This document shows positions 48,685 to 60,005 of a stretch of 64,000 bases of DNA, piece after piece. How positions within the stretch are numbered: position 1 is the first letter of the stretch; the number at the start of each line of letters is the position of its first letter. The translations under genes and the position numbers were made by a program. The notes under the pieces were generated by a model. The model had not been told where the DNA came from. It did not search any database and saw nothing but the letters and a program-made list of their open reading frames with translations. This DNA is from CAWKKW01 sp963850345 (GTDB lineage Bacteria; Acidobacteriota; Terriglobia; Terriglobales; Acidobacteriaceae): the NCBI GenBank assembly GCA_963850345.1, contig CAWKKW010000006.1, positions 124,001-188,000 of the forward strand, in the 5' to 3' direction.

Positions 48685-49704
48685 ATGATTGTCGCAATGC
48701 AGGAACATGCTACCGAAGAACAAATTCAGGAGGTCATCGAGCGCCTGATGGCGCTGGGCTTCAATGTGCATCGCACCACCGGCGCGGTTCAGACCATCCT
48801 GGCCGGGGTGGGCACCCCGTCTCATTTCGAAGCGAAGGATTTTGAAGTTCTCGCCGGCGTCGCCGATGCGCATCGTATCTCTTCGCCCTACAAACTTGCT
48901 GGCCGCGGCTTCCGCCCCGAAGGCACGGTTATCAACTTTCCCAACGGTGTCACCGTCGGCGGAGACGAGGTTGTCGTCATGGCCGGACCCTGCTCCGTCG
49001 AGAGTCGCGATCAGATCGCTCTCAGCGCCGCCATCGTCAAAGCCGCCGGCGCGAAATTCCTGCGTGGCGGAGCCTTCAAGCCGCGCAGCTCTCCCTACTC
49101 CTTCCAGGGCCTCGGCCTCGAAGGACTCAAGGCTCTGCGCGAAGTGGGCGATGCGACCGGACTGCTCATCATCACCGAGGTCATGGAGATCTCGCAGATC
49201 GAGCTCATGCTCCCGTACATCGATGTCTTCCAGGTCGGCGCGCGCAATATGCAGAACTTCAACCTGCTGCGCGAATTGGGCCTGGTACGCAAGCCGATCC
49301 TGCTCAAGCGCGGCATCGCCGCCACCATCGAAGAGCTTCTACTCTCCGCCGAATACATTCTCTCCGGCGGCAACTACGACCTCATGCTCTGCGAACGCGG
49401 CATTCGCACCTTTGAAACGTACACGCGCAATACGATGGACATCTCCGCCATCCCGGTCGTCAAGCAACTGTCTCACCTGCCGATGCTCGGCGATCCTTCT
49501 CACGGCACCGGCCGCCGCGACAAAGTGCCCGCCATGGCGCGCGCGGCCGTCGCCGCGGGAGCCGACGGTCTGCTCATCGAGGTGCATCCCAATCCCGATA
49601 AGGCCATCTCCGACGGTGCCCAATCGCTCTTCCCGGAGCAGTTCGAAAAGCTGATGGACGAACTCCGCATCATCGCTCCGGCCGTGAGTAGAAGAATCGG
49701 CTGA
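48685..49704 (+). CDS. aroF: DAHP synthase, type I-beta with regulatory domain
   Basis: A 339-residue 3-deoxy-7-phosphoheptulonate synthase, the entry step of the shikimate pathway. Residues 1-70 are a ferredoxin-like domain like that giving Tyr/Phe feedback control in Thermotoga DAHP synthase. The barrel follows, with MAGPCSVES, RGGAFKPRSSPYSFQG, CERGIRTFE and DPSHGTGRRD. Adjacent chorismate mutase may join it in regulation. Confidence 0.95.
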   Translation: MIVAMQEHATEEQIQEVIERLMALGFNVHRTTGAVQTILAGVGTPSHFEAKDFEVLAGVADAHRISSPYKLAGRGFRPEGTVINFPNGVTVGGDEVVVMAGPCSVESRDQIALSAAIVKAAGAKFLRGGAFKPRSSPYSFQGLGLEGLKALREVGDATGLLIITEVMEISQIELMLPYIDVFQVGARNMQNFNLLRELGLVRKPILLKRGIAATIEELLLSAEYILSGGNYDLMLCERGIRTFETYTRNTMDISAIPVVKQLSHLPMLGDPSHGTGRRDKVPAMARAAVAAGADGLLIEVHPNPDKAISDGAQSLFPEQFEKLMDELRIIAPAVSRRIG

Positions 49705-49707
49705 AGC

Positions 49708-50637
49708 ATGCCGCAGCCCGCATCCATCTCGCGCATCACCATCCTCGGCACGGGGCTCATTGGAGCCTCGGTCGGGCTGGCGCTGCGCGAGCATGGATTT
49801 CAGGGAACGATCCTGGGCTGGGATCGCGATCCTCAACAACTCGGCATCGCTCACGCACGCGGAGCCATTCAAGTAACCGTCGAAGATCCTGTTTCTGCCA
49901 GTGTCGAGAGCGACCTCATCCTGCTCAGCGGGCCAGTCTTCTCCATTCTCGAATGGATGAACCAGCTCGCACCGCTGCTGCGTCCCGGCCAACTTGTTAC
50001 CGACGTGGGCAGCGTGAAGCAAGCCATCTGTGAACAGGCTGAGAACCGCTTCAACGGCCCAAAGCAGGCCGCGTTTTTTCCCGGCCATCCCATGGCCGGC
50101 AAAGAGGTCCACGGAGCCGAACATGCGGACGGAAGCTTGTTTCGCGATGCTGTGTGGCTCTTCACCCCGTGCCCGGAAGCTGCCGAAACTTCGCCCGATG
50201 CGCAGCCCTTGGTCGCAGAATGGCGCAGTTGGGTCAGCCGCTTCGGGTGCCGCGTGCTTGATCTCGACCCTCGTCGCCACGATGAACTTTGCGCCTGGGT
50301 AAGCCACCTGCCGCAACTTGTCTCCACGTCGCTCAGCGCGCTGCTCGAAGATCGCTTCCCGGGCGATGAAGATCTTCGCGCCATCGGCGGACGTGCCCTT
50401 CGAGAGATGACGCGCCTTGGCGCCAGCCCTTACTCGATGTGGCGCGACATCGCCCACACCAACTCCGAAGCGATTGCTGCGGCCCTTCTGGCCCTTGAGC
50501 AGCGCCTCACCCACCTTCGCGAACATCTCAAGACCCCCGAACTGCGGGAGGAGTTTGAACGCGCGAATCAATTTCGTTTGCGCGCACCGGTCACGTCATC
50601 CGCTCCAAAGCCGGAGCCAGATCCAGCCGACGGCTAG
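49708..50637 (+). CDS. tyrA: Prephenate dehydrogenase
   Basis: A 309-residue NAD(P)-dependent enzyme making 4-hydroxyphenylpyruvate for tyrosine. GTGLIGASVGLALR is the Rossmann motif; VTDVGSVK, FFPGHPMAGKE and the SHLPQLVS segment form the active site. It starts three bases after aroF, so the two are coupled. The last 42 bases overlap the 3' end of the opposite-strand permease remnant. Confidence 0.94.
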   Translation: MPQPASISRITILGTGLIGASVGLALREHGFQGTILGWDRDPQQLGIAHARGAIQVTVEDPVSASVESDLILLSGPVFSILEWMNQLAPLLRPGQLVTDVGSVKQAICEQAENRFNGPKQAAFFPGHPMAGKEVHGAEHADGSLFRDAVWLFTPCPEAAETSPDAQPLVAEWRSWVSRFGCRVLDLDPRRHDELCAWVSHLPQLVSTSLSALLEDRFPGDEDLRAIGGRALREMTRLGASPYSMWRDIAHTNSEAIAAALLALEQRLTHLREHLKTPELREEFERANQFRLRAPVTSSAPKPEPDPADG

Positions 50638-51876
50638 AGTTATCGCCGTCACTGGCACACCCACTCGAAGGTACTGCCAGAACGTCACCGCCGCATCTTC
50701 CTTTCGCGCCGATTCCACCACGATAATGTTGGCCACCGAACCCGTAATCGTCAGGTTGCCAGCAAGCGTACTGGCCATTGCCAGCAGGAGCCAGGTCGCG
50801 TCGGAGTTACCCTGTTGCACCACGATCGGCTTCAACAGCATCACGGCTGGCACATTGCTCACCAGGTTCGAGAGCAGCGTGACCACGCCGGTGAAAATCA
50901 ACGTGTTTCTCAGGTTCAGGTGTTCGGCCAGCGCGAGTAGTTTCTGGTTGAAACCCGCAGCCTCGCCCCCGGCCAGCACAACGAACAGCCCAATGAAGAA
51001 GACCAGCAGCGCCACATCCACCCTCTCAAGCAAAGCTCGGGGCTCGACTCTCCGGCTCAACAGCAGCAGGCACGCGGCACCCAGCGAGCACGCGGCCGGG
51101 TTCCATCCCGCGATCAGTCCGACCAAAACCAGCAGCCCAACCAGCAACGGCCAGAGCATTCGCCCGACGCTTCCGTTGGCCGATACCGAGCGGCGCTTCC
51201 ATGGCTACTACATTGCGGTCTCGCGGAGTCTCCGGACTGATTTGTCTCGCTCAGCAGTTTGCGGAACAGCAACCGCAGCATCAGCCAGTCGACAAACAAG
51301 CCGATCAACGCCACCGGTCCAAGGTGCGCCACAAATTTCAGATAGCTGATGTGCGAGACCGATGCGATGAGGATGTTCTGCGGGTTGCCGACAATCGTTG
51401 CCGTACTGCCGATGTTCGAAGCCGTAGCCAAGCGCCAGCAGATAGGGCAGTGAATGCCTGCGCATCCGGTGCGCCACATTCAGCACCAGCGGCGTCATGA
51501 TGACACAGACCACGTCGTTCACCAGCAGCGCCGAAAGAATGCCACCGCTGAAGATCACAGTCGGCAACAGATGCCGTGCATCGACATGCGCGATGATGTG
51601 TTCCGTAATCCACTCGAAGAAGCCTGCCTCTTCGAGCGCCCCGGCCAGCAGCATCATGCCAAACAGCAGCACCAGGGTAGGGAAGTCGATCGCATCGAGC
51701 GCCTGCCGCGGTGCCAGCACGCCAAGCAGCACCATGAGCGCCGCGCCGATCACCGACATGGCTGTTCGGTCGACCTTCGTTCCTGGAATTCGCCCGAACG
51801 CGAATACCAGGTAACTGGCGCAAAAGATAACTGTGCCCACCGCGTGAGCTTGATTCATGTCTGAAGATAGCGGCAT
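50596..51876 (-). pseudogene. ArsB/SLC13-type permease broken by two opposite frameshifts
   Basis: Three frame segments together make one anion permease of about 425 residues, the usual length. The N-terminal part (51876 to about 51430) reads through DVVCVIMTPLVLNVAHRMRR. The middle (about 51430-51200), in a different frame, has ASNIGSTATIVGNPQNILIA, the family's central signature. The C-terminal part (about 51200-50596) returns to the first frame, with LTITGSVANIIVVESA. The first shift is one extra G in the GG at 51428-51429; removing it restores L-A-T-A-S-N-I-G-S. The second lies between about 51114 and 51204, next to TAG TAG (51205-51210) in the first frame. Either a decayed gene or assembly error. 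Confidence 0.82.
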
Positions 51877-52009
51877 GCTGTTTCTTTCGCCTGGCTTTAG
51901 GTCTCGGGCTCTCGCTCCTTGGATGCCGCAACAGCCCCGCCGCCCTCGAACCGCGAGTGCCTTGCCCGTCCTGGATTGCAGCTGAAAATCTGCGGTCTAC
52001 TATGTTGCC

Positions 52010-53842
52010 ATGTCGCAAGACCCCCTTCTTTCTTCTCGAAACTGGTTCTCCTTTCCCGCCCTTGCTTTCACTCTTTTTCTCCTCACCGGCTGGGTGTGGG
52101 CCCAGCGTCCGACGACGCTTCTAGTTGACATCGATCATCGCCCGGCTACCAGTCTCAACGGCCCGTGGCACTACATCGTCGATCCCTACCGGAACGGCTG
52201 GGGCGATGACCCCTCTAAGCCCAATCCGAAAGGCTACTCCCGCAATCTTCACTGGTCCGGCGGCAGCGAGTTGCTCGAATATGATTTCGCCAAATCGCCC
52301 ACGCTGGCGGTTCCCGCCGATTGGAATTCGCAGCATCAGGACATCTTCTTCTACGAAGGCTTGCTGTGGTATCAGCGCGACTTCGACTGGCATCCGCAGC
52401 CTCATTCCCGCACCTTCCTCCACTTCGGCGCAGCCAACCAGGCCGCACACGTCTTCGTCAACGGCATCTACTCTTGCCAGCATGAAGGTGGCTTTACGCC
52501 CTTTGATTGCGACATCACGCCCGATGTGAAAGATGGCTCCAACTTCGTCGTTGTCGCGGTCGACGATCAGCGGCACACCGAAACCATTCCCGCGCTCAAG
52601 ACCGATTGGTTTAATTACGGAGGTCTCACGCGCGAAGTCTCCCTGGTCCAGGTGCCTGACTCGTTCATCGATGACTACTCCCTGCAGCTCAAGCGCGGCA
52701 CCACCGCTCAGCTCGAGGGCTACGTTCACGTGGAAGGCGCTGCCGCCGGAACCTCGGTTGCCCTGAGTATCCCCGACCTCAAGCTCGCCACCACCGCCAC
52801 TACGGGTGCCGACGGACGCGCGAGCTTCGCGCTCACCGCCAAGCAACTGCAGCTTTGGTCCCCTGACACTCCCAAGCTGTATCGCGTCGAAATGAAGGCC
52901 GGCAGCGACACTCTTGCCGACGACATCGGCTTCCGCACCATTGAGGTGAAGGGCGATCAGATTCTGCTCAACGGCAAGCCCATGTACCTGCGCGGTGTTT
53001 GTGTCCATGCCGAAGCGCCAATGCGTTCTGGCCGCGCCTGGTCTGTGCAGGACGCGGAAACCCTGCTCGGCTGGGCTCACGACCTGCACGCCAACTTCGT
53101 TCGCCTCGCTCACTATCCCCATGACGAAAACATGACCCGTGTCGCCGACAAGATGGGCATTCTCGTATGGTCTGAGATCCCGGTCTACTGGGCCATCGAC
53201 TGGAAGAATCCCAAGACGCTCGACACGGCCAAGCAACAGCTTACAGAGATGATTCGCCGCGACCACAACAAGGCCTCCGTGGTTCTCTGGTCGGTCTCCA
53301 ACGAAACACCGCGCACGCCCGAACGGCTGACCTTCCTCAAAGCCCTGATCAGCCAGGCTCGCGAACAGGATCCGACTCGCCTCATCACCTCCGCCATGCT
53401 CACCCACATGGACGGCACCAACGCCATCCTCGACGATCCGCTCGGTGCCGAGCTCGACGTCCTCGGCTCCAACGAATACATCGGCTGGTACCAAGGCAAG
53501 CCGGACGACGCGCCCAAATATACCTGGAAGAATCCCTACAACAAGCCGCTCATCATGAGCGAATTCGGTGGCGGCGCCAAGGCCGGCATGCATGGAGAAG
53601 TCACCGACCGTTTCAGCGAGGAGTTTCAGGAGAACCTCTACCGCCAGCAGGTTGCGATGTTTAAACAGATCCCATTTCTGCGCGGCACCAGTGCCTGGGT
53701 TCTCATGGATTTCCGCTCGCCCGTCCGGCAACTGCCCGGCGTGCAGGACCTCTACAACCGCAAAGGGCTGATCTCGAATGAAGGCGTCAAGAAGAAGGCG
53801 TTTTCCGTCCTAAGCGACTACTACGCCTCCATGCCGCAATGA
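52010..53842 (+). CDS. Exported GH2 glycosidase, beta-glucuronidase-like
   Basis: A 610-residue GH2 enzyme. Signal peptide near FPALAFTLFLLTGWVWA, then a jelly-roll domain (LNGPWHYIVDPYRNGW), immunoglobulin-like domain and barrel. The acid/base Glu is in WSVSNETP and the nucleophile Glu in IMSEFGGGA. YLRGVCVHAEAP and NFVRLAHYPHDE are the barrel entry motifs. It resembles beta-glucuronidases, which would fit the GH67/ManD block, but beta-galactosidase activity is not excluded. No clear ribosome binding site at the ATG. Confidence 0.9.
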   Translation: MSQDPLLSSRNWFSFPALAFTLFLLTGWVWAQRPTTLLVDIDHRPATSLNGPWHYIVDPYRNGWGDDPSKPNPKGYSRNLHWSGGSELLEYDFAKSPTLAVPADWNSQHQDIFFYEGLLWYQRDFDWHPQPHSRTFLHFGAANQAAHVFVNGIYSCQHEGGFTPFDCDITPDVKDGSNFVVVAVDDQRHTETIPALKTDWFNYGGLTREVSLVQVPDSFIDDYSLQLKRGTTAQLEGYVHVEGAAAGTSVALSIPDLKLATTATTGADGRASFALTAKQLQLWSPDTPKLYRVEMKAGSDTLADDIGFRTIEVKGDQILLNGKPMYLRGVCVHAEAPMRSGRAWSVQDAETLLGWAHDLHANFVRLAHYPHDENMTRVADKMGILVWSEIPVYWAIDWKNPKTLDTAKQQLTEMIRRDHNKASVVLWSVSNETPRTPERLTFLKALISQAREQDPTRLITSAMLTHMDGTNAILDDPLGAELDVLGSNEYIGWYQGKPDDAPKYTWKNPYNKPLIMSEFGGGAKAGMHGEVTDRFSEEFQENLYRQQVAMFKQIPFLRGTSAWVLMDFRSPVRQLPGVQDLYNRKGLISNEGVKKKAFSVLSDYYASMPQ

Positions 53843-54311
53843 TCCGGGCCGATGAGCGGCGGCAGGCGCCTTCGGTCGGCAGATCCCAATCCTCCTCTCC
53901 CGGAGGCTCAGTGACTTTCGTTACGTGTGCAACTCGCGGCCGTGCCGTGAAATCGCCGCGGGATGTGGCAATCTAACAGTAGCGGTAACAATGAATCTGC
54001 AGGCCTTTGCCACGATTCGAAGGGCGGCCCCGGTGCTTCGGCATTTGGATTTTTCCTGCTCTGTTCGGACTTCAGAGCAACGCAAGATCGCTCGCCGAGC
54101 AGCGGGAGTGTAAGTGCCCGGCCGGAACTGCAGTGGTATGCTGGTTGCCACTGAAGGTAAGTACCTTGCCTGTGTTGCCGCATCTAGCAGAGGTAGAGGT
54201 CTGATCCTCACCCCGCCGTGCTCCGTTGCAGGCGAAGCAAATTCACCAGCAGCACCTCTGGTGAGTCACTCAGTTGCAGCGCCCTCGGGCCTGGAGGAAT
54301 GTTCGGCGTCG
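53843..54311 (+). other. 469-base spacer, no gene called
   Basis: Several overlapping frames of about 60 codons exist, none with a good ribosome binding site and composition. One short hairpin (CCTCC/GGAGG, 53891-53906) follows the GH2 gene. GGAGGA at about 54293 leads to an ATG at 54299 that is out of frame with the protease gene at 54312. Confidence 0.5.
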
Positions 54312-54821
54312 ATGAGCGAGGCGAAACCATCCACAGTGGTTCTGGGAATAGGAAATCTGATGCGGTCCGATGACGGCGTCGGCATGCATGCTGTCTCGCG
54401 TCTGGCCCGTGACCCTCGCCTGCCCAACGGCATCCGCGTGGTCGAGGGTGGCACGCAAGGCCTTGAGCTCCTCTACCACGTGCAGGATTCTCGATGTCTG
54501 CTCGTGCTCGATTCCATCGACGCGAACGAGGAGCCAGGAACCGTGATGCGGTTCAGCGGCGATGTTGTCTCGCAGTTGCCTCCCAGTAAGAGCGTCCACC
54601 TGCTCAGCCTGGTCGACCTCTTGGAAGCGCTGAAAATTCGTGGGCAGTTGCCCAACGAAGTCGTGCTGCTGGGCGTGCAGCCCAAGTTTACCGGCTGGGG
54701 CACTACCCTCAGCTCCCCCGTGGAATCCGCTCTTGACTTCCTCATCGAATCGGCCGTCCTGCAGCTTTCGTTGTGGCCAGGCTCCTCCGCCGAGCCGCTT
54801 ACCCGGCACCACACCTTCTGA
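54312..54821 (+). CDS. Hydrogenase-maturation-type endopeptidase (HybD/HyaD-like)
   Basis: A 169-residue M52-family protein. VVLGIGNLMRSDDGVG opens the fold; VEGGTQGLELL and KSVHLLSLVDLLEAL supply the further metal-binding positions, with His conserved. Compared with E. coli HybD, which I recall as E16, D62, H93, this protein shows Asp and Glu at the first two sites, still acidic. Such proteases trim the C-terminus of [NiFe]-hydrogenase large subunits. No hydrogenase gene lies in the window. The ATG at 54312 fits the family; upstream in-frame codons do not. Confidence 0.85.
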   Translation: MSEAKPSTVVLGIGNLMRSDDGVGMHAVSRLARDPRLPNGIRVVEGGTQGLELLYHVQDSRCLLVLDSIDANEEPGTVMRFSGDVVSQLPPSKSVHLLSLVDLLEALKIRGQLPNEVVLLGVQPKFTGWGTTLSSPVESALDFLIESAVLQLSLWPGSSAEPLTRHHTF

Positions 54822-54938
54822 TCGAGCGCGCTCTTCGAGCCTGGTATCAGGCCGCGGCGCTCAGCCTCCATCCAGGATCCTTTAGCTTGTTGCGATAGAC
54901 TGCACTCAGCCCCAGCTTCTGCCTGGGATCCCCAAAGG

Positions 54939-56873
<1,935 letters not shown>

Positions 56874-57456
56874 GTGCCGGGTTCTGTGTCAGAGCACGTC
56901 GTTCGTAGTCAAGAGAGAATGGCACAGAGTCTGTGACTAGAAAAAGAAGTGCCAGCGCAACACCCCATGCGTTGCGCTGGCTCCGCTGAAAGCCGCAGTG
57001 CAGCCGGGCTCCACCCCCGCGCACCGCGGTTTCCCAGGTGCATCCCCGATGCGCGCCCCTCAGCACGCATTGGTTCGCCCTCCCCGCGGATTGGAAAACG
57101 GACAAATTGATAGAAATATGACGAACCACACCAAAGCAAAATCGAGCCAACACCACAAATGCAAATTGGAGATAACGGTAACCGCATTCCCGAGATCACC
57201 GGAGAACGGGATGCACTCCTCCGTCCCCAGCCTCGGCGCGGATCCCAACCGCATCTCCTTGGCTTGCCCTCCCTAAGGGCGTACTGGTTTCAATCTGGTC
57301 TTGATTTGATGAGCTAAGACTAGCTCGTGCGCCGTCTGGTAACAATACCCGATTGGTCTTTGAAGGCTACTTTCAAAGTACAGACGTAATGACACCTAAG
57401 TGGTATCGGACGCGCTTACTCTTGCAGATGCTCGGTTACTGGTAACTCCGTCGCGC
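56874..57456. other. 583-base spacer with several inverted repeats
   Basis: No convincing gene. The right part has lower GC than its surroundings. Inverted repeats: GAGCTA/TAGCTC (57310-57325), CTTTGAA/TTCAAAG (57358-57378), GTTAC-TG-GTAAC (57435-57446), GCCCT/AGGGC (57266-57280) and a strong hairpin at 56951-56981. It may be a long structured 3' region of the leftward operon or an unrecognised RNA. Confidence 0.5.
56951..56981 (-). terminator. Strong hairpin with U-rich tail on minus strand
   Basis: Perfect 11-base arms GCCAGCGCAAC/GTTGCGCTGGC, 9-base loop. Read leftward it is followed by ACTTCTTTTTC, so it terminates minus-strand transcription about 480 bases after the MbfA-like gene, and may also block rightward read-through from the CocE gene. 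Confidence 0.7.
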
Positions 57457-58668
57457 CTAAGTTCCCAGCCGGCCCAGTCCTATGCCGATCACGTACGTTA
57501 CCACTCCTTCCACCGCTCCGACCATGGTCATCTCCATGCCACTGCTCCACCACGAACGCACCGTGATCAGCGACTTTGCGGCGCCTACCGCGAAATGCGC
57601 CAGCAGAGAGATAATGGCCGACGCAATCACGGCTGTATAGCCGCTGACGAAGAAGAATGGAATGATCGGGAAGAACGCGCCCACCGCCGTTGACAACGCA
57701 CCCGATACGGCGGAGGTCATAGGTTTGCTTAGCGCCTCTTCTGTGGAATTCAGCCGCTCGGATGCCAAAGCGCGCAGTAACTGTTGCGGATCTTTGGAGA
57801 TGTGCTCCACAACTCGATCCGCATCTTCGTGGGGCAACCCTTTGACCTGGTAGTAGAGAGACAGCAACTCGCGCGCTTCGGGGCCATTCATCTCGATGGC
57901 CTGCCGCTCACGCGCTAATTCGGCCTCGTAGATCTCGCGTTCACTCTTCGCGGCCAGGTACGCTCCCGATCCCATCGACAATGCGCTCGCGATCATGCCC
58001 GCAATTCCCGCCAGCAAGACATACTTGCTATTGCCCAGGGTTGCGCCAGAGACGCCGGACACGATGCCGAAGATCGCGCCCAGGCCGTCGTTCACTCCGT
58101 AAATCGCGTCCCCGATCCATCCTGCCGCCTGCTTACCGGAGTTCGACCGCTTGGCCAGCAACTCCTCCAGCACCGCCTTCGGATCCTCCGCTACTGCACT
58201 CACGGCGGCCACCGGGTAGTGTTCGCGGATCAGGCCACTCAGCTCGCGATAGTGCTCCTGCTCATCTTCGATCACGCGGTGCAGAATGGCCACGCTCGGC
58301 TCGTCGCCAAGGTCCCGCAGTTGCTGTCCATAGCGCGCAATGTCGCGGCTCTCATCAATCTCGAGCCGCCGCAGGGCCAGACCGGGACCGCCCGCGCGAT
58401 ACTGCAGCGTGTCGGCATCTCCAGTTGCCTTGCCGTCATACTTGGGGATCGTGCCGCCGAGCTCTCGGATGCGCCTGGCCCAGAGCGCCGCGTGCTGGGC
58501 CTCTGCTTCGGCCATCTTTTTAAGAATGCGCCGGCGAATCGGATCTTCATCTCGCGACGAGAGCGTCTGGTAGGTATGAAATCCGCGCATCTCTGCCTGC
58601 CAGTTCTGCGCCAAAGCATCGAGCACCTTGCGATTTGTGTTCTGGCCGGTAGAGTTCGCCAAGGTCAA
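57457..58668 (-). CDS. Ferritin-like/VIT1 fusion, MbfA-type iron transporter
   Basis: A 403-residue protein. The first 160 residues are a ferritin/rubrerythrin-like four-helix domain with E-x-x-H type pairs (AEAEAQHAALWA and VIEDEQEHYREL). The remainder is a VIT1/CCC1 membrane domain: GWIGDAIYGVNDGLGAIFGI, SGAYLAAKSEREIYE, then three C-terminal helices. This layout is that of MbfA, which exports iron in alpha-proteobacteria. The start is a TTG at 58668 after a rather close GAGGA. It is last in a four-gene minus-strand run headed by a two-component system. Confidence 0.88.
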   Translation of the reverse strand: MTLANSTGQNTNRKVLDALAQNWQAEMRGFHTYQTLSSRDEDPIRRRILKKMAEAEAQHAALWARRIRELGGTIPKYDGKATGDADTLQYRAGGPGLALRRLEIDESRDIARYGQQLRDLGDEPSVAILHRVIEDEQEHYRELSGLIREHYPVAAVSAVAEDPKAVLEELLAKRSNSGKQAAGWIGDAIYGVNDGLGAIFGIVSGVSGATLGNSKYVLLAGIAGMIASALSMGSGAYLAAKSEREIYEAELARERQAIEMNGPEARELLSLYYQVKGLPHEDADRVVEHISKDPQQLLRALASERLNSTEEALSKPMTSAVSGALSTAVGAFFPIIPFFFVSGYTAVIASAIISLLAHFAVGAAKSLITVRSWWSSGMEMTMVGAVEGVVTYVIGIGLGRLGT

Positions 58669-58805
58669 GTCCTCGTTCTCGGAGTGGTGCGCACCGCCGC
58701 GGAGCTCCGCTCAGAACGCAGGTATGCTCCGATTGTATGGTCTGTTGCTGGAGCAATGGCAGGCCCGCTTCTATTGAAAGCAGATCTTCGCGGACGCTCT
58801 GCCGA

Positions 58806-59330
58806 CTATTCGCCGACCTGATAGCCAAAGGTGAAGCGGCCAATCTGGATTACAGATTTCTCCCCCGGCGGGTAAATCCGAAACGACTCAACCCGCTTGA
58901 TCGAATCATTTCGTGTCGCCTCTATCGTCGCGACCGGCTTGCCGGTGGATGCCTCATAAAACCGCACGGTGAGCGAATCTTCCTGATGTTGCCACCCCAG
59001 AACATACTGCCCCGGCGCAAGAGTCACGTCGCCGATGCGAAACGGAGCCTGCGTCAGAAAGAAATGTGAATACTTTCCCTCTGCCGAATATCCCGCTGTA
59101 ATCAGGACCACGCCGAATACAAACCTGCCCCTGCCGTCCGTGATCCCGGAGGCAGTTCGCAGCTCGGTCTCAATCCGTTCTTTCTCGACCGGCGCTCGCG
59201 GTGGAATGAGTGTCTTCAACTCCCGCTCCGTGGCCATGCGCCATCCGGCAGAGCGAGCCTCCTGGGCCGGAAGCGGAACACAAAACAAAACCATCAGCAG
59301 AACAAAACAACGCTGTATTATTTGATTCAC
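58806..59330 (-). CDS. Hypothetical secreted protein
   Basis: A 174-residue protein with a signal peptide (RCFVLLMVLFCVPLPA, then QE). The mature part is beta-rich with LAPGQYVLGWQHQEDSLTV and a final G-R-F-T-F-G-Y; it lacks cysteines after the leader. It starts with GTG at 59330 after AGGAAAT, 22 bases downstream of the regulator gene, so it is in the operon. No family recognised; possibly a periplasmic accessory of the sensor or of the iron transporter. Confidence 0.72.
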   Translation of the reverse strand: MNQIIQRCFVLLMVLFCVPLPAQEARSAGWRMATERELKTLIPPRAPVEKERIETELRTASGITDGRGRFVFGVVLITAGYSAEGKYSHFFLTQAPFRIGDVTLAPGQYVLGWQHQEDSLTVRFYEASTGKPVATIEATRNDSIKRVESFRIYPPGEKSVIQIGRFTFGYQVGE

Positions 59331-59352
59331 AATTTCCTACTTCTTACTGTGT

Positions 59353-59979
59353 CTAATCCATGTGGACGATGCCGCGCTGCAATGCAGTAGTCGCGGCTTG
59401 TGTGCGGTCGGTTACGCCCAGTTTGCTGAGCAGGCTGTTGATGTGGGTCTTCACCGTAGCCTCCGAGATGTTCAGCACGTTCCCGATCTCCTTGTTGCTC
59501 ATGCCCGCCACGATCTGCTTCAGCACATCCAGTTCGCGCCCCGTCAGCGCTGGACCGCCCATGCGCCCGGCCAGCCGCTCGGCCACAAACGCCGGGATCC
59601 GCGACTTGCCGGCATGCACCGCCCGAATCGCCTCCATCAGCTCATCGCTATCCATACCCTTCAACAGATATCCGCGTGCCCCCGCCTGCAATGCCCGGTA
59701 GATATCTTCGTCACCATCAAAGGTAGTGAGCACAATGATGCGCGCCGCCGGAAACTCGCGCCGTATCTGCGTGATCGCCTCGACTCCATTCATCACCGGC
59801 AATCGCAAGTCCATCAAGGTCACGTCCGGCTGATGCTGCCGAAATAGCGCCACCGCCTGCTTTCCGTCCGATGCCTCGGCAACTACGTCCAGTGTGGGCA
59901 CTGTCTTGATCAGCGCCACCAGTCCCTGCCTCACCACGTGGTGATCATCCACGACCAGAATCCGAATGGCCTCACTCAT
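59353..59979 (-). CDS. NarL/FixJ-family response regulator
   Basis: A 208-residue regulator: receiver domain with acidic pair Asp11-Asp12 (VVDDHH), phosphate acceptor Asp57 (LMDLRLP) and Lys106 region (LLKGMDSDEL), then a LuxR-type helix-turn-helix at about 145-205 (LTGRELDVLKQIVAGMSNKE). It starts 26 bases after the histidine kinase stop; GGGGACGG precedes the ATG. It is the cognate partner of that kinase. Confidence 0.95.
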   Translation of the reverse strand: MSEAIRILVVDDHHVVRQGLVALIKTVPTLDVVAEASDGKQAVALFRQHQPDVTLMDLRLPVMNGVEAITQIRREFPAARIIVLTTFDGDEDIYRALQAGARGYLLKGMDSDELMEAIRAVHAGKSRIPAFVAERLAGRMGGPALTGRELDVLKQIVAGMSNKEIGNVLNISEATVKTHINSLLSKLGVTDRTQAATTALQRGIVHMD

Positions 59980-60005
59980 TTGCCGTCCCCACCTTTGGCT
60001 GGCTC

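Noticed and set aside
52121..53731. A 536-codon open frame antisense to the GH2 gene
   Set aside because: The sense frame has complete GH2 catalytic motifs; the antisense product is Val/Gly-rich and featureless.
53925..54113. A 62-codon plus-strand frame in the spacer after the GH2 gene
   Set aside because: No ribosome binding site and competing frames of the same length.
57060..57254. Minus-strand 64-codon frame with a hydrophobic stretch
   Set aside because: The AAGGAG abuts the ATG too closely, other frames are equally open, and the sequence is not protein-like outside the hydrophobic run.
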